DNA of 64,000 bases from Streptomyces sp. XD-27 (GCF_030553055.1 NZ_CP130713.1:4030001-4094000), one strand, 5' to 3'. Positions 1 to 9,104 are shown, numbered from the stretch's first letter. Made by a program: numbers and translations. Notes: a model not told the origin generated them from the sequence alone.

Positions 1-84
1 CCACTTGAGGATCTCCGCCTCGGTGAGCCCCTCGCCCACGTCGGGCATCTTGAACTCGCGGAAGCGCTGATCGGTTCCAGTCAT
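1..84 (-). CDS. bkdC: Branched-chain 2-oxoacid dehydrogenase E2 subunit, N-terminal fragment
   Basis: Only the first 28 codons are in the window; the gene continues past the left edge. They read as the start of a lipoyl domain (FKMPDVGEGLTEAEILKW), the hallmark of dihydrolipoamide acyltransferases. The ATG at 84 lies 24 bp after the E1beta stop, so it is the third gene of the E1alpha-E1beta-E2 operon. E2 carries the acyl group on a lipoyl arm and passes it to CoA. The lipoylated lysine and catalytic domain lie outside the window, so substrate class rests on the neighbours. Confidence 0.85.
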   Translation of the reverse strand, partial: MTGTDQRFREFKMPDVGEGLTEAEILKW

Positions 85-107
85 GGTCACGACTCTCCTC
101 AAGCCCC

Positions 108-1088
108 TCAGTACGCCAGCGCGCGATCGACGGCGTCGAGTACCCGGTCCAGTCCCGGAAGGTACTCGTCCTCCAACCGGGACGGCGGGTACGGGGCGTG
201 GAAGCCGCCAACCCGCAGCACCGGGGCCTCCAGGTGGTAGAAGCACCGCTCGGTGATCCGGGCGGCCAGCTCCGACCCCATGCCCATGAAGACCGGCGCC
301 TCGTGCACCACCACCAGCCTGCCCGTCTTCTCCACCGACCGCTGGACGGTGTCGAAGTCGATCGGCGACATCGACCGCAGGTCGACGACCTCGACCGACT
401 TGCCCTCCTCGGCGGCGACCGCGGCGGCGTCCATGCAGACCTTCACCATCGGCCCGTAGCCCGCGAGCGTGAGGTCGGTGCCCTCGCGGACCACCCGGGC
501 CACGTGCAGCGGGCCGGGGATGGCGGAGGTGTCCAGCTCGGACTTGTCGTGGTAGCGGCGCTTCGGCTCGAAATAGATGACCGGGTCGTCGCTGGCGATG
601 GCCTGCTGCATCATCCAGTAGGCATCGGAGGCGTTCGCCGGGGAGACGATCTTCAGGCCCGCGACGTGCGCGAACAGCGCCTCGGGGGACTCGCTGTGGT
701 GCTCGACCGCGCCGATGCCGCCGCCGTAGGGGATGCGGATGACGACCGGCATCTTGACCTTGCCCAGCGAACGGGCGTGCATCTTGGCCAGCTGGGTGAC
801 GATCTGGTCGTACGCGGGGAAGACGAAGCCGTCGAACTGGATCTCCACCACCGGGCGGTAGCCGCGCAGGGCGAGGCCGATCGCGGTGCCGACGATGCCG
901 GACTCGGCGAGCGGGGTGTCGATGACCCGGTCCTCGCCGAAGTCCTTCTGGAGGCCGTCGGTGACGCGGAAGACGCCGCCGAGCTTGCCGACGTCCTCGC
1001 CCATGATCAGGACCTTGGGGTCGTTCTCCAGCGCGGTGCGCAGGGACGCGTTGATCGCCTTGGAGAGCGACATCTTCTGGGTGGCCAT
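108..1088 (-). CDS. bkdB: Branched-chain 2-oxoacid dehydrogenase E1 beta subunit
   Basis: 326 aa, the normal length for a TPP-dependent E1beta. The N-terminal transketolase-like pyrimidine-binding domain is clear: GEDVGKLGGVFRVTDGL near residue 31, DTPLAESGIVGTAIG near 58 and IPYGGGIGAVEHHSESPE near 119. A transketolase C-terminal domain follows, ending HAPYPPSRLEDEYLPG. With E1alpha it decarboxylates branched 2-oxoacids from Val, Leu and Ile, giving the acyl-CoA starters of iso and anteiso fatty acids. Its ATG is one base after the E1alpha stop, so the two are probably translationally coupled. A paralogue lies at 16213-17259. Confidence 0.93.
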   Translation of the reverse strand: MATQKMSLSKAINASLRTALENDPKVLIMGEDVGKLGGVFRVTDGLQKDFGEDRVIDTPLAESGIVGTAIGLALRGYRPVVEIQFDGFVFPAYDQIVTQLAKMHARSLGKVKMPVVIRIPYGGGIGAVEHHSESPEALFAHVAGLKIVSPANASDAYWMMQQAIASDDPVIYFEPKRRYHDKSELDTSAIPGPLHVARVVREGTDLTLAGYGPMVKVCMDAAAVAAEEGKSVEVVDLRSMSPIDFDTVQRSVEKTGRLVVVHEAPVFMGMGSELAARITERCFYHLEAPVLRVGGFHAPYPPSRLEDEYLPGLDRVLDAVDRALAY

Positions 1089-1089
1089 G

Positions 1090-2253
1090 TCAGTTGCCCT
1101 CCTCGGACGCGGAATCGGTCACGAACGACGCCTGGTACGCGGCGAACTCGGCGCGCTCCTCGTCGACCAGCGCGTGGCCGTCCGCGTAGATGTGGTCGAA
1201 GAGCGACATCTTCTCGGGATCAGGCATCGCCCGCACCGCGTCGCGCACCCGCTTGGCGAGCGCGTCGCTCTCCGCCTCCAGCTCGGTGAAGAACGCCTCG
1301 TCGGCGAGGCCCTCGGCGGTGAGGTAGGTGCGCAGCCGCAGGATCGGGTCGCGCGCCTCCCACAGCTCCTGCTCCTCGGAGCTGCGGTAGCGCGTGGGGT
1401 CGTCGGAGGTGGTGTGCGCGCCCATGCGGTACGTGAACGCCTCCACCAGGGTCGGGCCCTGGCCGGTGCGGGCCCGCTCCAGCGCGTCCCGGGTGACGGC
1501 CAGGCAGGCGAGGACGTCGTTGCCGTCCACCCGCACGCCCGGGAAGCCGAAGCCCGCGGCGCGCTGGTAGAGCGGCACCCGGGTCTGCTTCTCGGTCGGC
1601 TCGGAGATGGCCCACTGGTTGTTCTGGCAGAAGAAGACGACCGGCGCGTTGTAGACGGCGGCGAAGGTGAACGCCTCGTTGACGTCGCCCTGGCTGGAGG
1701 CGCCGTCACCGAAATAGGCGATGACCGCGGAATCCGCGCCGTCCTTGGCCACGCCCATCGCGTATCCGGTGGCGTGCAGCGTCTGCGACCCGATGACGAT
1801 CGTGTACAGGTGGAAATTGTTGGAGTTCGGGTCCCACCCGCCGTGGTTCACGCCGCGGAACATGCCCAGCAGATTGGTCGGGTCGACGTCGCGGCACCAG
1901 GCGACCCCGTGCTCGCGGTAGGTCGGAAAGACGTAGTCGTCGTCGCGCAGGGCCCGGCCGGAGCCGATCTGGGCGGCCTCCTGGCCCAGCAGCGAGGCCC
2001 ACAGGCCCAGCTCGCCCTGGCGCTGGAGCGTCGTGGCCTCGGCGTCGAAGCGGCGGGTCAGCACCATGTCCCGGTACAGGCCGCGCAGTTCTTCGGGGGT
2101 CAGGTCGATGGAGTAGTCCGGGTGCTCGACCCGCTTGCCCTCCGGCGTCAGCAGTTGCACGAGCTGAGGCTCATCCGCCGGGCGTTGCTTAGCGCTGCTG
2201 CGCTTGGTGCTGCTGCGGCGTGGCTTGCGCGCGGCAGTGCTGTCCACGGTCAC
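1090..2253 (-). CDS. bkdA: Branched-chain 2-oxoacid dehydrogenase E1 alpha subunit
   Basis: 387 aa from a GTG at 2253, chosen because GGAGGA sits 8 nt upstream. The open frame extends further, but the extra residues look like untranslated leader. The basic Ser-rich N-terminus (KPRRSSTKRSSAK) is followed by the E1alpha dehydrogenase domain. The TPP-binding motif is GDGASSQGDVNEAF with the NN of FFCQNNQW, near residues 190-220. AHTTSDDPTRYR and the phosphorylation-loop-like region are conserved. It is the first gene of the operon, leaving a 309-bp gap to a divergent response-regulator gene. Confidence 0.93.
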   Translation of the reverse strand: MTVDSTAARKPRRSSTKRSSAKQRPADEPQLVQLLTPEGKRVEHPDYSIDLTPEELRGLYRDMVLTRRFDAEATTLQRQGELGLWASLLGQEAAQIGSGRALRDDDYVFPTYREHGVAWCRDVDPTNLLGMFRGVNHGGWDPNSNNFHLYTIVIGSQTLHATGYAMGVAKDGADSAVIAYFGDGASSQGDVNEAFTFAAVYNAPVVFFCQNNQWAISEPTEKQTRVPLYQRAAGFGFPGVRVDGNDVLACLAVTRDALERARTGQGPTLVEAFTYRMGAHTTSDDPTRYRSSEEQELWEARDPILRLRTYLTAEGLADEAFFTELEAESDALAKRVRDAVRAMPDPEKMSLFDHIYADGHALVDEERAEFAAYQASFVTDSASEEGN

Positions 2254-2446
2254 GTGTGCTCCTCCGTCTGTCCGGCCCCCGGGGTCCACCGACGGGCCAG
2301 TGCGGCTCGCCTGGCGGCGATGGCGCACGGGGTGGTGTGCGCCGAGGGCCGGCCAGGCGTGACAGGTAGTCCCGGCGGATGCCTGCAAAAAGCACGTTAC
2401 CCAGTGGGTCACATCTCTGCGAAACCCTTCCTGACCTGCAATTTTG

Positions 2447-2460
2447 CTTGGATATCCAAG
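2447..2460. promoter_or_regulatory. Perfect 14-bp palindrome in the bkdA / response-regulator divergent region
   Basis: CTTGGATATCCAAG is perfectly self-complementary and sits in a locally AT-rich patch of the 309-bp gap between bkdA (leftward) and the response-regulator gene (rightward). It is 194 bp from the bkdA start and about 103 bp from the regulator start. I infer an operator for a dimeric regulator. Candidates are the adjacent LuxR-type regulator or an Lrp/AsnC-type BkdR; the sequence does not say which. I see nothing else definite in the gap. Confidence 0.4.
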
Positions 2461-2562
2461 TAAATCGCGAGGGATCGGGAGCTTTCACTGGTCAGAGCCC
2501 CGCAGGCCCGCGGAACAGGCGCACGGTATCCCGCAGGGCAAGAGCAAGGGAAGACTTTGTGT

Positions 2563-3249
2563 GTGAGACTGGATCCCGTGCCCGAAGAAGGAAAAATCAC
2601 GGTATTTCTCCTTGACGACCACGAAGTCGTCCGGCGTGGCGTGCACGATCTTCTCGCCGCGGAGCCGGGAATCGAGGTGGTCGGCGAGGCGGGGACGGCC
2701 GCGGAGGCGCTCACCCGGATTCCGGCCGTACGCCCCGATGTCGCCGTTCTCGATGTCCGCATGCCGGACGGCAGCGGCGTCGAGGTGTGCCGTGAGGTCC
2801 GGTCGCGGGACGAGGCCATCCGGTGCCTGATGCTCACGTCCTTCGCCGACGACGAGGCACTGTTCGACGCGATCATGGCGGGCGCGTCGGGTTACGTCCT
2901 CAAGGCGATCCGCGGCAGCGAGCTGCTGGCCGCGATCCGGGACGTGGCGGCGGGCCGGTCGCTGCTGGACCCGGTGGCCACGGCGCGGGTACTGGAGCGG
3001 CTCCGGGAGGGCTCGGGGCCCCGGACCGACGACCGGCTGGCGGACCTCACCGAGCAGGAGCGCCGGATCCTCGACCTCATCGGGGAGGGGCTCACCAACC
3101 GGGCGATCGGCGAGCGGCTGCACCTCGCGGAGAAGACGATCAAGAACTACGTCTCCAGCCTGCTGTCCAAACTCGGCATGCAGCGGCGCTCGCAGGCGGC
3201 GGCGTACGTGGCCCGACTCCAGGCGTCCGGACCGGGCACGCAGGACTGA
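2563..3249 (+). CDS. Orphan NarL/LuxR-type response regulator
   Basis: About 228 aa: a receiver domain (residues ~7-120) and a C-terminal LuxR helix-turn-helix. The acidic pair DD ([10 protein letters not shown]), the phospho-acceptor in [10 protein letters not shown] and the Lys of YVLKAIRG are present. The HTH region reads [25 protein letters not shown]... then [16 protein letters not shown], typical of GerE folds. GTG 2563 is chosen because AAGGGAAG lies 9 nt upstream; in-frame TTG 2557 and GTG 2578 are alternatives. No histidine kinase is adjacent, so it is an orphan in this window, divergent from bkdA. Confidence 0.88.
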   Translation: MRLDPVPEEGKITVFLLDDHEVVRRGVHDLLAAEPGIEVVGEAGTAAEALTRIPAVRPDVAVLDVRMPDGSGVEVCREVRSRDEAIRCLMLTSFADDEALFDAIMAGASGYVLKAIRGSELLAAIRDVAAGRSLLDPVATARVLERLREGSGPRTDDRLADLTEQERRILDLIGEGLTNRAIGERLHLAEKTIKNYVSSLLSKLGMQRRSQAAAYVARLQASGPGTQD

Positions 3250-3415
3250 GCCGGGCCGAGGGCTGAGCCGGACCCGGCGGGCAGGACTGAGCGGCGCCGG
3301 GCCGAGGGCCGAGCCGTCCGGCCCGGGCGACGCCGCGGCCGGGCGGGACCTAAGCCCCGCGCCCCCGGGCCCGCCGCCCCTATATGCGCCGTCGGCGCAA
3401 GGGCAAGGTGGAGCC

Positions 3416-3967
3416 ATGCCCACCGACAAGCACCGCGACCCCCGCGCCCTGGACCTGCTCCGCCGTACCCGCTACGGCCGGATCTCGGTGAGCATCGGCG
3501 CACTCCCCTTCGTGACCGTGGCCCGGCACACCGTCAGCGGCGCCGACGTCCTGCTGCGCCTGCACCGCGGCCACGGCTACCACCGGGCGTGCGACGGGAA
3601 TGTCGTCGCCTACGGGGTCGACACCGCGGGCAGCGAAGGCCCGGCGGGCACCGAGGGCCCCGCGGGCGGCGGCCCCGCGGGCTTGGCCGGCGGCGGCCCC
3701 GCGGGCGGCGACACCCCCTCGGGCGGCCATAGCGGCCATGGTGGCCCCTCCGGCACGCCGGCGGCCGACGAGTTCTGGTCCGTGCAGTGCGTCGGCACCG
3801 CCCGCGCCGTACACCCGGAACCCGATGAGCTCAGGCGCCTGGGGCCGGTCCCCCGGCTCGCCGACGACGCCCCGTACGACCCGGTGTATCTGCGTCTGCG
3901 ACCACGGTTCGTAACCGTCCATCACATCGCAGGTATCGCCGCGTCGCAAGCTGAGCACTCTCCGTGA
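3416..3967 (+). CDS. Pyridoxamine 5'-phosphate oxidase-fold (PPOX) family protein
   Basis: 183 aa. The N-terminus (DLLRRTRYGRISVS, then LPFVTVARHTV) matches small FMN-binding PPOX split-barrel proteins of actinobacteria, and VQCVGTARAV matches a later strand. A Gly/Pro/Ala-rich insertion at residues ~72-115 splits the barrel; it is low complexity and probably a surface loop. AAGGTGGAG precedes the ATG. Family members bind FMN or F420 and act as reductases or oxidases; the substrate cannot be told. A kinase-like gene follows after 24 bp and may be co-transcribed. Confidence 0.7.
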   Translation: MPTDKHRDPRALDLLRRTRYGRISVSIGALPFVTVARHTVSGADVLLRLHRGHGYHRACDGNVVAYGVDTAGSEGPAGTEGPAGGGPAGLAGGGPAGGDTPSGGHSGHGGPSGTPAADEFWSVQCVGTARAVHPEPDELRRLGPVPRLADDAPYDPVYLRLRPRFVTVHHIAGIAASQAEHSP

Positions 3968-3991
3968 CGCGCGTCATTTAACATCTGTCGC

Positions 3992-5044
3992 GTGCCGCGC
4001 TCACCTGTCCCCCTCGCCGAGACCTCCCCTCCCGACGGGACGACACTGCACACGCTGCTGCGGCGCTACGACATCCCCGGCGAGCCGCTCTCGTGCGAGC
4101 CGCTCGCCCAGGGCCTGCTCAACCGCGGCTACCGGCTCGCCACCACCCGCGGCCGCTACTTCCTCAAGCACCACCTCGACGGCGACCGGGCCGCCATCGC
4201 CCGCCAGCACCGGGTGACGCTGCGGCTGGACGCCCTCGGGCTGCCGGTCGCGCCGCCCGTCGCCGACACGGACGGCCGCACGGTCACCGTCATCGACGGC
4301 CGCTGCTGGGCGCTGCACCCGTGGATCGACGGACAGCACCGCGACGGCGGCGAACTGACGCGGATTCAGTCCGCGCGGCTGGGCGCCCTGCTGGGGCTGG
4401 TGCACACCTGCCTGGAGGAGGTCATCGACCCACGAACGCCCGCGCCCCGGGCGCCGCACGCCCCGGACGAGGCCGGCGCCGACCCCGCGCACACCTTCGC
4501 CCTCATCGACCGGCTGCTGGCACTCGCCCGCGCCCGCCGCGGCCATGACGCGTTCGACGAGCTGGCCGTGCACCGGCTGGTGGAGCGGCGGGAGTTGCTG
4601 GAACGACACGCGCACCGCCGCCCGGCGGCCGCCGCCGTCCCCGCCACCGGCTGGGTCCACGGCGACTTCCACCCCTTGAACCTGCTCTACCGGGATGCGG
4701 AACCCGCCGCGATCGTGGACTGGGACCGGCTGGGGGTGCAGCCGCGCGCGGAGGAGGCGGTACGGGCCGCCGCCATCTTCTTCGTCCGGCCCGGCGGCAC
4801 GCTGGAGCTGGCCAAGGTGCGCGCCTACGCGCGCGCGTACCGCCGCACCACGGGCGCCGGACCCGCCGAACTGGCCGCCGCCGCCCACCGGGTGTGGTGG
4901 GAACGGCTCAACGACTTCTGGATGCTGCGCTGGCGCTACCAGCTGGGGGACCGGCGGGCGGACCACCAGTTCCCGGCGGCCGCGGCGCTCGCGGTGTGGT
5001 GGACGCGGGAGTACGACGCCGTCCGCGAGGCATTCGCGAACTGA
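3992..5044 (+). CDS. APH-family small-molecule phosphotransferase
   Basis: 350 aa with a GTG start. Protein kinase-like fold of the aminoglycoside phosphotransferase / homoserine kinase type. LAQGLLNRGYRLATT is the nucleotide-binding region and YFLKHH carries the ATP lysine. HGDFHPLNLLY (residues ~222-232) is the catalytic Brenner motif and AIVDWDRLG the metal-binding Asp. The substrate (sugar, amino alcohol or cofactor precursor) is unknown. No resistance context is seen, so I would not call it a drug-resistance enzyme. The stop codon lies in the first of three 29-bp tandem repeats. Confidence 0.8.
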   Translation: MPRSPVPLAETSPPDGTTLHTLLRRYDIPGEPLSCEPLAQGLLNRGYRLATTRGRYFLKHHLDGDRAAIARQHRVTLRLDALGLPVAPPVADTDGRTVTVIDGRCWALHPWIDGQHRDGGELTRIQSARLGALLGLVHTCLEEVIDPRTPAPRAPHAPDEAGADPAHTFALIDRLLALARARRGHDAFDELAVHRLVERRELLERHAHRRPAAAAVPATGWVHGDFHPLNLLYRDAEPAAIVDWDRLGVQPRAEEAVRAAAIFFVRPGGTLELAKVRAYARAYRRTTGAGPAELAAAAHRVWWERLNDFWMLRWRYQLGDRRADHQFPAAAALAVWWTREYDAVREAFAN

Positions 5045-5108
5045 CCAGCGGCCGCGAGGCATTCACGAACTGACCAGCGGCCGCGAGTCGTTCGCGGGCT
5101 GACCGGCG
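5022..5108. repeat. Three tandem 29-bp repeats spanning a stop codon
   Basis: Units at 5022-5050, 5051-5079 and 5080-5108 share the core CCGCGAGGCATTC followed by GAACTGACCAGCG, with a few substitutions. The first unit holds the last codons and TGA of the phosphotransferase gene. Later units repeat that coding end and stop downstream. The 29-bp period is not a multiple of three, so the copies arose outside reading-frame constraint. Confidence 0.85.
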
Positions 5109-5132
5109 CTCAGCCCGCGCAGAGAGCAGCCG

Positions 5133-6794
5133 TCAGGAGCCCTCTCCGCCGTCGCCGCCGGCCGACACCCCGCCGATGTCCGCGGGGTCGCCGGTCGGCG
5201 GCTCACCAGTCGACGGGTCGCCCGTAGGCGGCTCACCGGTCGGCGGCTCACCAGTTGACGGGTCGCCCGTAGGCGGAGTGGTCGGCGGATCGCTCGGCGA
5301 GACCGTCGAGTCGTCCGTCGGACCCGTGCTCGGGGTGGACGTCGGGTAGCTCGGCTGCTCGCTCGGCGTCCAGCCGCCCGTGCTGCCGCCCGTACCGCCC
5401 GGCTGCTCGGTCTGCGTCGGCACCTCGGTCGGCTTCTTCGTCGGCTCCTTGGTGCTGCTGCGCGTCGTGGTCTGCTTCGGCTCGTCCCTGCCGGTGCCCT
5501 TGTCCTTGCCGTCGAGGTCCAGCGCGAACGCGACGCCCGCCGCGATGGCGATCACCGCCAGCACGACCAGCAGCACGACCTTCCCACGACCGCGGCGGCC
5601 GCCCCCGCCGCGCCCGGACCCGTCGTCGTACCCGTCATAGCCGTCGTAGCCGCTGTAGCCGCCGTCGTCCCCGTAGTGGCCGGGCACGGCCGGCTGCTGC
5701 GAGGTGTCCCCGCCCTGACCGGGGTGGGGCAGGGCGGTGGTGCCGGGCAGGCCCATCGCCGCGGTGGAGCCGCCCAGGTGCTGGGGGATCGGCCCGGTGT
5801 TCCACGTACCGGTGTGGCCACCGGTCTCCTGGAGCATCTGCAGCGCGTACTGCACCAGGCCGCGCATCTCCTCCGCGCTCTGGAACCGGTCGTCCGGGTC
5901 CTTGGCGAGCGCGCGCATCACCAGTCCGTCCAGCTCCGGCGGCACCGCGCCGTCGGAGATCTCCGACGGCGGCACCGGCACGTCCTGGACGTGCTGGTAG
6001 ACCACCGACAGCGGGGTCTCGCCGACGAACGGCGGGCGCAGCGCCAGCAGTTCGTACAGCAGGCAGCCGGTGGCGTACAGGTCCGAGCGGTGGTCCACGG
6101 CCTTGCCGAGGGCCTGCTCGGGGGAGAGGTACTGGGGCGTGCCCATGACCATGCCGGTCTGGGTCATGGTGGTGGACGAGGCGCCGTGCAGGGCGCGCGC
6201 GATACCGAAGTCCATGACCTTCACCGCGCCGCTGTTGGTGATGATCACGTTGGCCGGCTTGATGTCGCGGTGCACGATCCCGTGCTGGTGGCTGTAGGCC
6301 AGCGCCTCCAGCACCCCGGAGACGATGATCAGCGCCTGCTCCGGCGGCGGCGCGTCGGCGTTGATCAGCAGGTCGCGGATGGTCCGGCCCTGGACCAGCT
6401 CCATCACGATGTACGGGACGGTGTGCTGGCCGCCCGCGGCGGAGCCGCCGTGCGCGACCGTGTCCTCGCCCGAGTCGTAGACGGCCACGACGGCATGGTG
6501 GTTGAGCCCGGCGACCGACTGCGCCTCGCGCGTGAACCGGGCCTTGGAGACCGGGTCCTCGGCCAGGTCGGCGCGGAGTAGCTTCACCGCGACCGTACGG
6601 CCCAGTCGGACGTCCTCGGCGGCGAAGACCTCGGCCATGCCGCCGCGGCCGAGCCGGTGGGTCAGGCGGTAGCGGCCGTCGCCGACCAACCCGCCATTGC
6701 CCCAGATCTCTGGTGAATCAGGCATTCCGCTTCCGCCCACGGCGCTCCCAGCATCAGGTTCGGAGGGCCCTTGGGCGCTCTGGGTCTGTGCCAT
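5133..6794 (-). CDS. Membrane-anchored Ser/Thr protein kinase with PT/PP-rich ectodomain
   Basis: 553 aa. Kinase domain residues ~41-310: glycine loop LGRGGMAEVF, Lys71, HRDIKPAN near 175, DFG near 195, MGTPQYLSPEQA activation segment. A juxtamembrane Gly/Tyr-rich stretch with YDGYDGYDD precedes one transmembrane helix (~403-425). The ~120-residue outer part is Thr/Pro/Ser-rich, with a 15-residue repeat of the type PTGEPPTGDPSTGEP encoded by a duplicated 45-bp unit near 5200-5280. No PASTA domain is seen. Divergent from a second kinase across 350 bp. Target unknown. Confidence 0.9.
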   Translation of the reverse strand: MAQTQSAQGPSEPDAGSAVGGSGMPDSPEIWGNGGLVGDGRYRLTHRLGRGGMAEVFAAEDVRLGRTVAVKLLRADLAEDPVSKARFTREAQSVAGLNHHAVVAVYDSGEDTVAHGGSAAGGQHTVPYIVMELVQGRTIRDLLINADAPPPEQALIIVSGVLEALAYSHQHGIVHRDIKPANVIITNSGAVKVMDFGIARALHGASSTTMTQTGMVMGTPQYLSPEQALGKAVDHRSDLYATGCLLYELLALRPPFVGETPLSVVYQHVQDVPVPPSEISDGAVPPELDGLVMRALAKDPDDRFQSAEEMRGLVQYALQMLQETGGHTGTWNTGPIPQHLGGSTAAMGLPGTTALPHPGQGGDTSQQPAVPGHYGDDGGYSGYDGYDGYDDGSGRGGGGRRGRGKVVLLVVLAVIAIAAGVAFALDLDGKDKGTGRDEPKQTTTRSSTKEPTKKPTEVPTQTEQPGGTGGSTGGWTPSEQPSYPTSTPSTGPTDDSTVSPSDPPTTPPTGDPSTGEPPTGEPPTGDPSTGEPPTGDPADIGGVSAGGDGGEGS

Positions 6795-7144
6795 CGGTCC
6801 TCGCCGTCGTGATCTGTCCGCTCGCGCGGGCGTATACGGTGCTCCGGCTCTTCACGCTACAGGCTCCGCGCCGCACTCCGGTCCGGGATGGACCGGTCAT
6901 CAAACCCGTTATGGGGGAAGCGACGCAAATCACGTGACGGCTTCTTGCGCATCCGGTCACGGATCGGGCACGCGGCTTGACGTGTCCGTGGCCTGCGGCA
7001 GACTTGGCGAAGATATACGGGAACAGCGAGATCAAGACACGGCGATCACCACGATCACGGTCAGCGACTCATCTGAGACGATTGCAAGACGATCAGAGCG
7101 CGGATCCATGCGTCAGGGCAGTGCGCCGAGGGGGAAGTAAAACA
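6795..7144. promoter_or_regulatory. Divergent promoter region between two Ser/Thr kinase genes
   Basis: This 350-bp gap separates the leftward kinase start (6794) from the rightward one (7145). On the plus strand TTGACG at 6977-6982 followed after 16 nt by CAGACT (6999-7004) resembles a housekeeping (HrdB-type) promoter, about 140 bp before the rightward start. GGGGGAAG lies just before ATG 7145. No coding feature is convincing inside the gap. Confidence 0.35.
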
Positions 7145-8829
7145 ATGAGCCAGCACGGCGCACAAGGCCGCTTCGCGGGCCAGTCGATCGGCGGCGGCCG
7201 GTACCAGCTCCAGGATCTGCTCGGTGAGGGCGGCATGGCGTCGGTGCACCTCGCCTACGACACCGCGCTGGACCGCCAGGTCGCCATCAAGACCCTGCAC
7301 ACCGAGCTGGGACGCGAGCAGTCCTTCCGGGAGCGCTTCCGGCGCGAGGCGCAGGCCGTGGCCAAGCTCTCGCACACCAACATCGTCTCGGTCTTCGACA
7401 CCGGCGAGGACGAGATCAACGGCTCCCTGATGCCGTACATCATCATGGAGTACGTCGAGGGCCAGCCGCTGCGCTCGGCGCTGGACGCCGACGTCCAGCA
7501 GTACGGGGCGATGCCCACCAACAAGGCCCTGAAGATCACCGGCGATGTGCTCGCGGCTCTCGAGGTCAGCCACGAGATGGGCCTGGTCCACCGCGACATC
7601 AAGCCCGGCAACGTGATGATGACCAAGCGCGGTGTGGTCAAGGTCATGGACTTCGGCATCGCGCGCGCCATGCAGTCCGGCGTCACGTCGATGACGCAGA
7701 CCGGCATGGTCGTGGGCACTCCGCAGTACCTCTCGCCCGAGCAGGCGCTGGGGCGCGGCGTGGACGCGCGCAGCGACCTGTACTCGGTCGGCATCATGCT
7801 CTTCGAGCTGCTGACCGGACGGCTGCCCTTCGACGCGGACTCGCCGCTGGCCATCGCGTACGCGCACGTGCAGGAGGAGCCGGTCGCGCCCTCCACCATC
7901 AACCAGTCCATACCGCCCGCGGTGGACGCGCTGGTGGCGCGCGCGCTGAAGAAGAACCCCAACGAGCGCTTCCCCACCGCCGAGGCCATGCGCGACGAGT
8001 GCGAGCGGGTCGGCCGTACCGGCCAGACCGGCGCCTCGCCGATCATCATCACCGGCGGGCCGCCGGCGCGCAGCGGCGCGGGCGTGGGCTCGGCGGTCTT
8101 CCCGCCGCTGGACACTCCGGCTCCGGGCGTGCAGGGCGTGCAGACGCCGTACCAGCCGCAGCCGGGCCCCGGCCAGTACCAGGGCGGCTTCGGGCCGTCC
8201 ACCCCGCCGTCGGGGCCCACCCACCAGCAGCCGTTCGCGGCGTCGGCACCGGCCTCGACCCCGGCCCCCCAGGCGCCCACCGTGTCGTACCCGGGCGGGC
8301 CCTCCACCCCGCCGCCGTACAACGCCGCGCCGACCCCGGCCGCTTCCGGCGGCGGAGGCAACGGGGCAGTGGCAACGGCAACAAGAAGGTGATCATCGGC
8401 TCGGCGGTGGTCGCGGCGCTGGCGGTGCTCGGCGTGGTGCTCGTCATCGCGCTCAGCGGCGGCAGCGGCAAGGACGACGAGGCGGACGACAAGCCGACGC
8501 CGACCGCGAGCACCCTCCCGTCCGGCTTCAACGACGGCTCGGACATCAAGGGCAAGGTGGTCGACCCCGAGAAGTGCACGGACGCCGACACGATGTCCAC
8601 CGACACGAGCGCCTACTACCTGCCGAACTTCCAGTTCATGTCCGCCGAGTCCGTGAAGAAGTGCATCACGGACGCGGGCTGGAAGTACAAGGTCGAAGAG
8701 AAGGACGAGGCGGTCTGGGGCAAGGGCGCGGTGCTCGACTACTCCCCCAAGGGCACCTACGACGACCGGTTCACGCCGTCCACGAACAACGTGATCACGC
8801 TGACCGTCTCCACGGGCATCCCGGAGTAG
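7145..8829 (+). pseudogene. PASTA-type Ser/Thr protein kinase, frame broken by a one-base deletion
   Basis: As written, the frame from ATG 7145 stops at 8392. It encodes a kinase domain (LGEGGMASVH, Lys49, HRDIKPGN with His149, DFGIARA, VGTPQYLSPEQA) and a Pro/Gly-rich linker. The expected transmembrane helix (VIIGSAVVAALAVLGVVLVI) and an outer PASTA-like domain (YLPNFQFMSAESVKKCITDAGW to NNVITLTVSTG) continue in the next frame to 8829. Adding one G to the run at 8363-8366 joins them as GGSGNGNKK. So this is probably one intact ~560-aa receptor kinase with a sequence error, though real truncation to a soluble kinase cannot be excluded. Gene divergent from the kinase at 5133-6794. Confidence 0.85.
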
Positions 8830-8846
8830 GCGCGAAGGCTTCGACC

Positions 8847-8930
8847 GACGGTCGCTGGCCGGTGATCGCTGGTCGGCGGTCGCTGGTCGGCGGTCGCTGG
8901 TCGGCGGTCGCTGGCCGGTGATCGTTGTCC
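8847..8930. repeat. 14-bp tandem repeat array downstream of a kinase gene
   Basis: About six diverged copies of a 14-bp unit, best CGGCGGTCGCTGGT, with variants ending GCTGGC and CGGTGATCGCTGGT. The array starts ~18 bp after the kinase stop and lies in the 255-bp gap before the bpa 3' end. No coding potential is apparent. A transcribed array could fold weakly, but I see no clear terminator. Confidence 0.75.
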
Positions 8931-9056
8931 GTGCCCGCTGCCAGCCCTGACGTCCTTCGGCGGGAGCGGGCGCCGGGGCGCGCGGGCTGCCGCTCATCGC
9001 GGCCCGTCGCCATGCGCGGCTGAACCGGGGTCCGGGGACGAAGCCCCGGACCCCGT

Positions 9057-9104
9057 TCTGTCAGAGGTACGGGCCGGAACTCTGTCAGAGGTACGGGCCG
9101 GAAC
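9057..9104. repeat. Perfect 24-bp tandem duplication over the bpa stop codon
   Basis: 9057-9080 and 9081-9104 are identical (starting TCTGTCAGAGGTACGGGCCG). On the minus strand the right copy encodes the last residues of Bpa, SGPYL, and its TGA. The left copy repeats the same coding end and stop immediately downstream. A read-through event would add another GPYL-like tail. Confidence 0.9.

Noticed and set aside
886..2463. A 525-codon plus-strand open frame opposite bkdA and its promoter
   Set aside because: Arg/Val/Leu-rich translation typical of the antisense of high-GC genes; no domain and the opposite strand has a full E1alpha.
3992..5044. Aminoglycoside-resistance kinase
   Set aside because: The fold is shared by many metabolic kinases and there is no resistance or antibiotic-cluster context.
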